From: Rohdeia sp044358925
GTDB lineage: Bacteria; Planctomycetota; UBA1135; GCA-002686595
Length of the DNA: 64,000 nucleotides
Assembly: GCA_044358925.1 (NCBI GenBank)
Contig: JBIKNC010000001.1
Span: forward strand, 1 to 64,000
Direction of reading: 5' to 3'
Shown here: positions 60,615-64,000 of the stretch, piece after piece
Position numbering within the stretch: the first letter of the stretch is position 1
Layout of the letters: every line of letters starts with the position of its first letter
Notes under the pieces: model-generated
Seen by the model: only the letters and a program-made list of their open reading frames with translations
The model's database searches: none
What the model was told of the DNA's origin: nothing
Program-made: the position numbers and the translations under genes

Positions 60615-62459
60615 TCAGTCCTGCGCGAAGGTCGAGACGTCGACGTCGGTCGCCGGCGCCTGGAGCGGCTGCTCGCGCGACGGCATGCCCTCGTCACCGA
60701 AGAGCAGCTTCTCGAGCTTCTCGGAGTACTCGCCCTTGCGGCGGTCGAGTTCGCGACGCAACAGGGCGTCGGAGTCGTTCGAGCTGCGGACGATCGTCGG
60801 CGTGACGAACACCATCAGCGTGCGGCGCTCCTTGGTCTCCTCCGTGTGCGAGAAGAGGTACTTGAGGAGCGGGATCGATCCGAGGATCGGCACCTTGGAC
60901 TTCGTCTCGCGTTCCGAGTCGGTCGAGAGGCCGCCGATGACGGCCGTCTGACCCGACTCGAGCATCATCGAGGTCACGATCGTCGAGGAACGCACGCGCG
61001 GGAGCGCGATCGAACCTTCCGCGCCGCCGGCGCCGACCGTGAACACGTCGAAGCCCTCCGGTGCGAGGCTCGAGTCACCCGTGCCCGAGAGGCTGGTCTC
61101 CTTCGGGATCACTTCGAGCGTCATGTCGTTCGTGCCCGGGATCACGTTGCAGCGGATCAGGAGCTGGAAGCCGACGTCGACCGGCGACTCGTCCGCCTCC
61201 TGGACCGACAGGTTCAAGCCGCCGGCCTGACCCTGTTCGGTGCGCGCTTCCGCGTAGCGGATCGTCTCACCGACGAAGATCGTCGCGGCGCGGCCGTCGA
61301 GGGCGACGAGTTTCGGCGCCTGGACGACTTCGCTCTTCACGTCGCGCTGGATGGCGCGCAGCGTCGCGGCCAGCGTCGTGAAGTTGAGTGCACCGAAGAC
61401 GGTGTTCGGCGACGTGACGCCGCCGGCGAAGCCGATGACGTCTTCGGCGAACGGTCCCTCGCCGGTGTCGCTCGCGAGCAGGCCGTCCTCCCAGCCGCCG
61501 CCGCCCATCTCGAACGGGAAGCTGATCGGGACCTGGCTGCCGCTCACCGAGGCGCGCGGACCGAAGTCACCGAAGTCGACGCCGAGGTCCCACAGGTCCG
61601 AGTTCGTCGTCGAGACGAACTTGACGTCGATGAAGATCTGAGCCGGCTCGATGTCGAGGCGCGCCACGACGTCCTTGATGTACGACTGCACCTGTTCGGT
61701 GTCGCGCACGATCAGAACGTTGCGTTCCTCGACGTAGTGCAGTTGGCCGTTCGCCGAGAGCGAGCGCCGCAGCGCTTCGATCACCGGGAAGTCCTCCTCC
61801 ATGTTGCCGGTCGCCGGCTTGTACGAGCCCGCAGCGAACTCGCTGTTCATGACGGGCACGAACGTCGAACGCGGGCGCAGGTAGCGCAGTTGGTAGCTGC
61901 TGACCACCATCTGGTCCTCGAGCGACTTCGGATCGACGACGCGCAGGATGCCCCGGCGGTCCTCGACGACGACGAAGCCGAGTGTCTTGACGGCGACTTC
62001 GAGCGCGTCGCGCCACGGCACCTTCGAGAGGCGCAGCGTGAGCGTGCCCGAGACCTCGGGCGCGACGACGATGTTCGCACCGCTGACGCGGCTGATCGTG
62101 TCGATCACCTCGGTCAGGTTGGCGTTGACGAACGCGAACTCGACGCGCTCCGGGCGCGAGATGGCGAGCACCCCGGCGGTGCGCTCTTCCACGATGCAGC
62201 CCGCGCTCTCCGCGGCCAGCTCGAGGACTTCGCGCCACGGCACGTCCGTCAGGTTGAGCGAGATCGGAGTCTCGGCCTCCTGCAGGACGACGAGGTTCGC
62301 TCCGGAGCGTTCGCGGAGGAACTCCACGACCTCCTGGAGTTGCCGGCCGTCGACGCGAATCGAGACCCGCGCGTCGGGATCGGGCGCCTGCGCGTGTGCC
62401 GCGCCGGCGAAGGTGAGGATCGCTGCGAATGCAGCGATCGCGTAGCGGATCGAGTTCAT
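60615..62459 (-). CDS. pilQ: Secretin (PilQ/GspD family) with tandem STN-like domains
   Basis: A 614-residue outer-membrane pore protein. Signal peptide MNSIRYAIAAFAAILTFAGA, then two tandem short N-terminal (STN-like) domains, each with a VPWRE/VPWRD-LE core (LTDVPWREVLELAAESAG; LSKVPWRDALEVAVKTLG). An N-domain with RNVLIVRDT and the secretin domain follow, with VPILGSIPLLKYLFSHTEET and LMVFVTPTIV near the end. It forms the gated channel for the pilus or substrates. I prefer ATG 62459; a GTG at 62504 overlaps the previous stop. It follows the PilO/PilP-like gene, the usual PilMNOPQ order. Whether PilQ or GspD is the better name is open. Confidence 0.92.
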   Translation of the reverse strand: MNSIRYAIAAFAAILTFAGAAHAQAPDPDARVSIRVDGRQLQEVVEFLRERSGANLVVLQEAETPISLNLTDVPWREVLELAAESAGCIVEERTAGVLAISRPERVEFAFVNANLTEVIDTISRVSGANIVVAPEVSGTLTLRLSKVPWRDALEVAVKTLGFVVVEDRRGILRVVDPKSLEDQMVVSSYQLRYLRPRSTFVPVMNSEFAAGSYKPATGNMEEDFPVIEALRRSLSANGQLHYVEERNVLIVRDTEQVQSYIKDVVARLDIEPAQIFIDVKFVSTTNSDLWDLGVDFGDFGPRASVSGSQVPISFPFEMGGGGWEDGLLASDTGEGPFAEDVIGFAGGVTSPNTVFGALNFTTLAATLRAIQRDVKSEVVQAPKLVALDGRAATIFVGETIRYAEARTEQGQAGGLNLSVQEADESPVDVGFQLLIRCNVIPGTNDMTLEVIPKETSLSGTGDSSLAPEGFDVFTVGAGGAEGSIALPRVRSSTIVTSMMLESGQTAVIGGLSTDSERETKSKVPILGSIPLLKYLFSHTEETKERRTLMVFVTPTIVRSSNDSDALLRRELDRRKGEYSEKLEKLLFGDEGMPSREQPLQAPATDVDVSTFAQD

Positions 62460-62500
62460 GGGAGGGAGATGGGTGCCTCGGAGGACCTTCCGGAGGTGGT

Positions 62501-63931
62501 TCACTGACTCAGCGGTCGAGTCAACTTGACTTCCTGGTAGACGAAGCCGAGCTGATCGCGCTCGATCGACACCAGCAGGAGGTCGGGCGCCACGAGCTCA
62601 CCGGGCGCGAACGTGCGACCGTTGATGAGCGCGACACGTTTGTCGGGACCGAGGTCCACGACACCACGCACGTCGAGCGGCAACTTGGCGAACTCGAGCA
62701 CGGCCTGGGCCATGTGCTCGTAGTCGCGCAACTGAGTGACGTAGGGCTTGCGCTGCGGATCGCTCTCGGCCGCGGCAAGACGCCCTTCGATGCCTGCGAA
62801 GGCCTCGAGCGCGAGTTGGTACTCGCTGAGTTCGAGGTGACTGTGCATCGTCTCGACCGCTTGGCGCAGCACGGCGATCGGGACCTGTTGGTCGTCGGTC
62901 TCCGCCAACGACCGCCGGATGCGCGTGATCTCGTCGAGCACTTCCAGGCGGAATCGTTGTTTGGCGGGCAGGAACAGGAGTCGGCCTTCGCTCTCGACGC
63001 GGCGCGCCTCCTCCTCCAGACCCGTCAGATCCTTCTCGAGCAGACTGCGCGACTCGATGTCGGCGATCAGGTTGTCCGCCTGCCGCCACTTCTCGAGCAA
63101 CTCGACCGCGGCCTGCGTGCGTGCGACCAAGTCCTCGACGAGATAGATCTGCTTCTCGATCGAGAGGACGAGTTCGCCGGGACCGAGGTTGGCCGGCATG
63201 CGCGGATCGACCCACGGGTCGCGGCGCTGACGGTCGCCCTTGTAGTCGTAGGCCGGGATCGACATCTCGCGCTGACGCGCGGAGATCTCGGTCGCGAGCA
63301 GGTCGCGCTTGCGCTCGTAGCCTTCGATGTCGACGCGGCTGGATGCCGAACGCGGGCGGTAGACGTACGTCTCCACCTCCATCTCGACCTCGTGCCGCGC
63401 TTCGATCGCCTCGTCGGTGAGTTCGGCGTCGTAGCTGTCGCGCTTCGCTGCGGTGAGCTTGAACGACGGCACGCGCATCAGTCGCTCGTGACTCTCGACG
63501 CGGTCGAGGAAGTCGAGCATCTGGAACGCGTTGGCGTCGAACTTGATCTTGTAGGCGACCTTCTCGAAGTCGTCCTTCTCCTTCTTGTTGCGCGACGTGC
63601 TGGCCTTCGTGAGATCGTCGATGCTCGAGATCTTCACGCCGGAGCGCTCCTCGAACTCGCGCAGCGTGCGCACGAAGTTCAGGATGTCCTCGTCGTTCGG
63701 CAGGATGCGGCGCGCGACTTCGTCGGTCTCGCGGCGCAGGATGACTTCGCGTTCGAGTCCGTTCGTCTTGCCGATCTTGGCGCGTGCCTGATCGATCTGG
63801 CCGACGACCTCGACGACTTCGGTGCGCAACTTCTCGATCTGGTCCTTCTGCAACCAGACGAGTGTTCCGAGCAGCGCCGCACACGCGACGCCGACTCCGG
63901 TGATCACGAGGATGCGTTTCTTGGCTTCCAT
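62501..63931 (-). CDS. pilO: PilO-like alignment protein with PilP-like C-terminal segment
   Basis: A 476-residue bitopic inner-membrane protein: membrane helix at about 6-28 (ILVITGVGVACAALLGTLVW), a coiled coil (KDQIEKLRTEVVEVVGQI), and a PilO-like alpha/beta domain (VAYKIKFDANAFQMLDFLDR). A long helical middle part (about 245-390) is followed by a C-terminal segment RVALINGRTFAPGEL with VSIERDQLGFVYQ, similar in layout to the beta domain of PilP. It is about twice the length of ordinary PilO. It joins the inner-membrane platform to the secretin. ATG 63931 overlaps the previous stop; a GTG one codon upstream is also possible. Confidence 0.8.
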   Translation of the reverse strand: MEAKKRILVITGVGVACAALLGTLVWLQKDQIEKLRTEVVEVVGQIDQARAKIGKTNGLEREVILRRETDEVARRILPNDEDILNFVRTLREFEERSGVKISSIDDLTKASTSRNKKEKDDFEKVAYKIKFDANAFQMLDFLDRVESHERLMRVPSFKLTAAKRDSYDAELTDEAIEARHEVEMEVETYVYRPRSASSRVDIEGYERKRDLLATEISARQREMSIPAYDYKGDRQRRDPWVDPRMPANLGPGELVLSIEKQIYLVEDLVARTQAAVELLEKWRQADNLIADIESRSLLEKDLTGLEEEARRVESEGRLLFLPAKQRFRLEVLDEITRIRRSLAETDDQQVPIAVLRQAVETMHSHLELSEYQLALEAFAGIEGRLAAAESDPQRKPYVTQLRDYEHMAQAVLEFAKLPLDVRGVVDLGPDKRVALINGRTFAPGELVAPDLLLVSIERDQLGFVYQEVKLTRPLSQ

Positions 63932-64000
63932 CACTTGCGCTCCTGCGGGGGCTGCAGTTGCAGGTCGAGGGTGAAGGAGAAGATCTCGGACGGGATGAGA
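63931..64000 (-). CDS. 3' end of an upstream gene, probably pilN-like, cut by window
   Basis: The last 22 codons of a frame that continues beyond the window read LIPSEIFSFTLDLQLQPPQE followed by RK and TGA, overlapping the pilO start. In pilMNOPQ clusters the gene before pilO is pilN, whose C-terminus is a similar beta strand. The identification rests on position and this short tail only. Confidence 0.45.
   Translation of the reverse strand, partial: LIPSEIFSFTLDLQLQPPQERK

Noticed and set aside
1..64000. tRNA, rRNA, transposase or prophage genes
   Set aside because: No cloverleaf with a T-arm consensus, no rRNA segment and no integrase or transposase motif could be recognised by eye.

Overview
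The window is very GC-rich, and GTG or TTG start codons and 4-bp start/stop overlaps (ATGA, GTGA) are common. The gene content points to a bacterium with an outer membrane: a secretin, a TolC-like channel, an OmpA/Pal-type lipoprotein, many lipobox signal peptides, and type IV pilus genes. The mixture of pilus and type II secretion traits, the very large Gly-rich lipoproteins, the rne-rplU-rpmA order and the hairpin repeats built from CCTTTGCGT units suggest Planctomycetota or a related PVC-type lineage. That placement is inference, because no rRNA or marker alignment could be run. I see no tRNA, rRNA, CRISPR array, prophage or transposase gene.

Layout. 1-7.7 kb: the 3' part of comEC, translationally coupled to a secreted HEAT-repeat protein; a PaaZ-type aldehyde dehydrogenase divergent from a dienoyl-CoA-reductase-type SDR; and comM. 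7.7-8.1 kb: a long hairpin element. 8.1-14 kb (minus): a tolC / membrane-fusion / ABC ATPase / FtsX-type permease efflux operon of MacAB-TolC type. 14-21 kb: a small exported protein, two large polytopic membrane proteins and a divergent GT39-like glycosyltransferase with a TPR-like tail. 21-25.7 kb: cutA, a proline dehydrogenase, a second hairpin element, and an operon of amidohydrolase, NrnA-like DHH phosphoesterase and calcineurin-like phosphoesterase. 25.7-29.7 kb: a 1021-residue lipoprotein and a divergent helical-repeat lipoprotein.

From 29.9 kb to the right end every gene lies on the minus strand. Read in the transcribed direction: a pilN-like 3' fragment, a PilO/PilP-like protein, secretin, RNase E/G, L21, L27, ObgE, a PilT-like ATPase with a long N-terminal extension, a GspC-like PDZ protein, type III pantothenate kinase, an MnmE-like GTPase, aspartate carbamoyltransferase fused to a PyrI-type zinc domain, three very large lipoproteins, prepilin peptidase, an OmpA-like lipoprotein, an EF-G-like GTPase, PilT, PilB, PilC and a type IV prepilin. 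The block therefore encodes most of a type IV pilus/type II secretion machine (pilin, peptidase, platform, extension and retraction motors, alignment proteins, secretin), interleaved with translation and nucleotide/cofactor genes. With comEC and comM it also supplies much of a natural DNA-uptake route.

Most notable points: (i) a four-member family of giant lipoproteins sharing Ig-like segments, Gly-rich beta-repeat regions and a similar C-terminal segment; (ii) a PyrB-PyrI zinc-domain fusion with no room for the allosteric domain; (iii) three GTPases (EF-G-like, MnmE-like, ObgE) that all lack the canonical NKxD G4 motif, the MnmE-like one also lacking the C-terminal Cys motif; (iv) two related long hairpin elements, each between convergent gene ends; (v) an RNase E whose disordered region is N-terminal. 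Long Arg/Ala-rich frames opposite the real genes are GC-driven and are not annotated.
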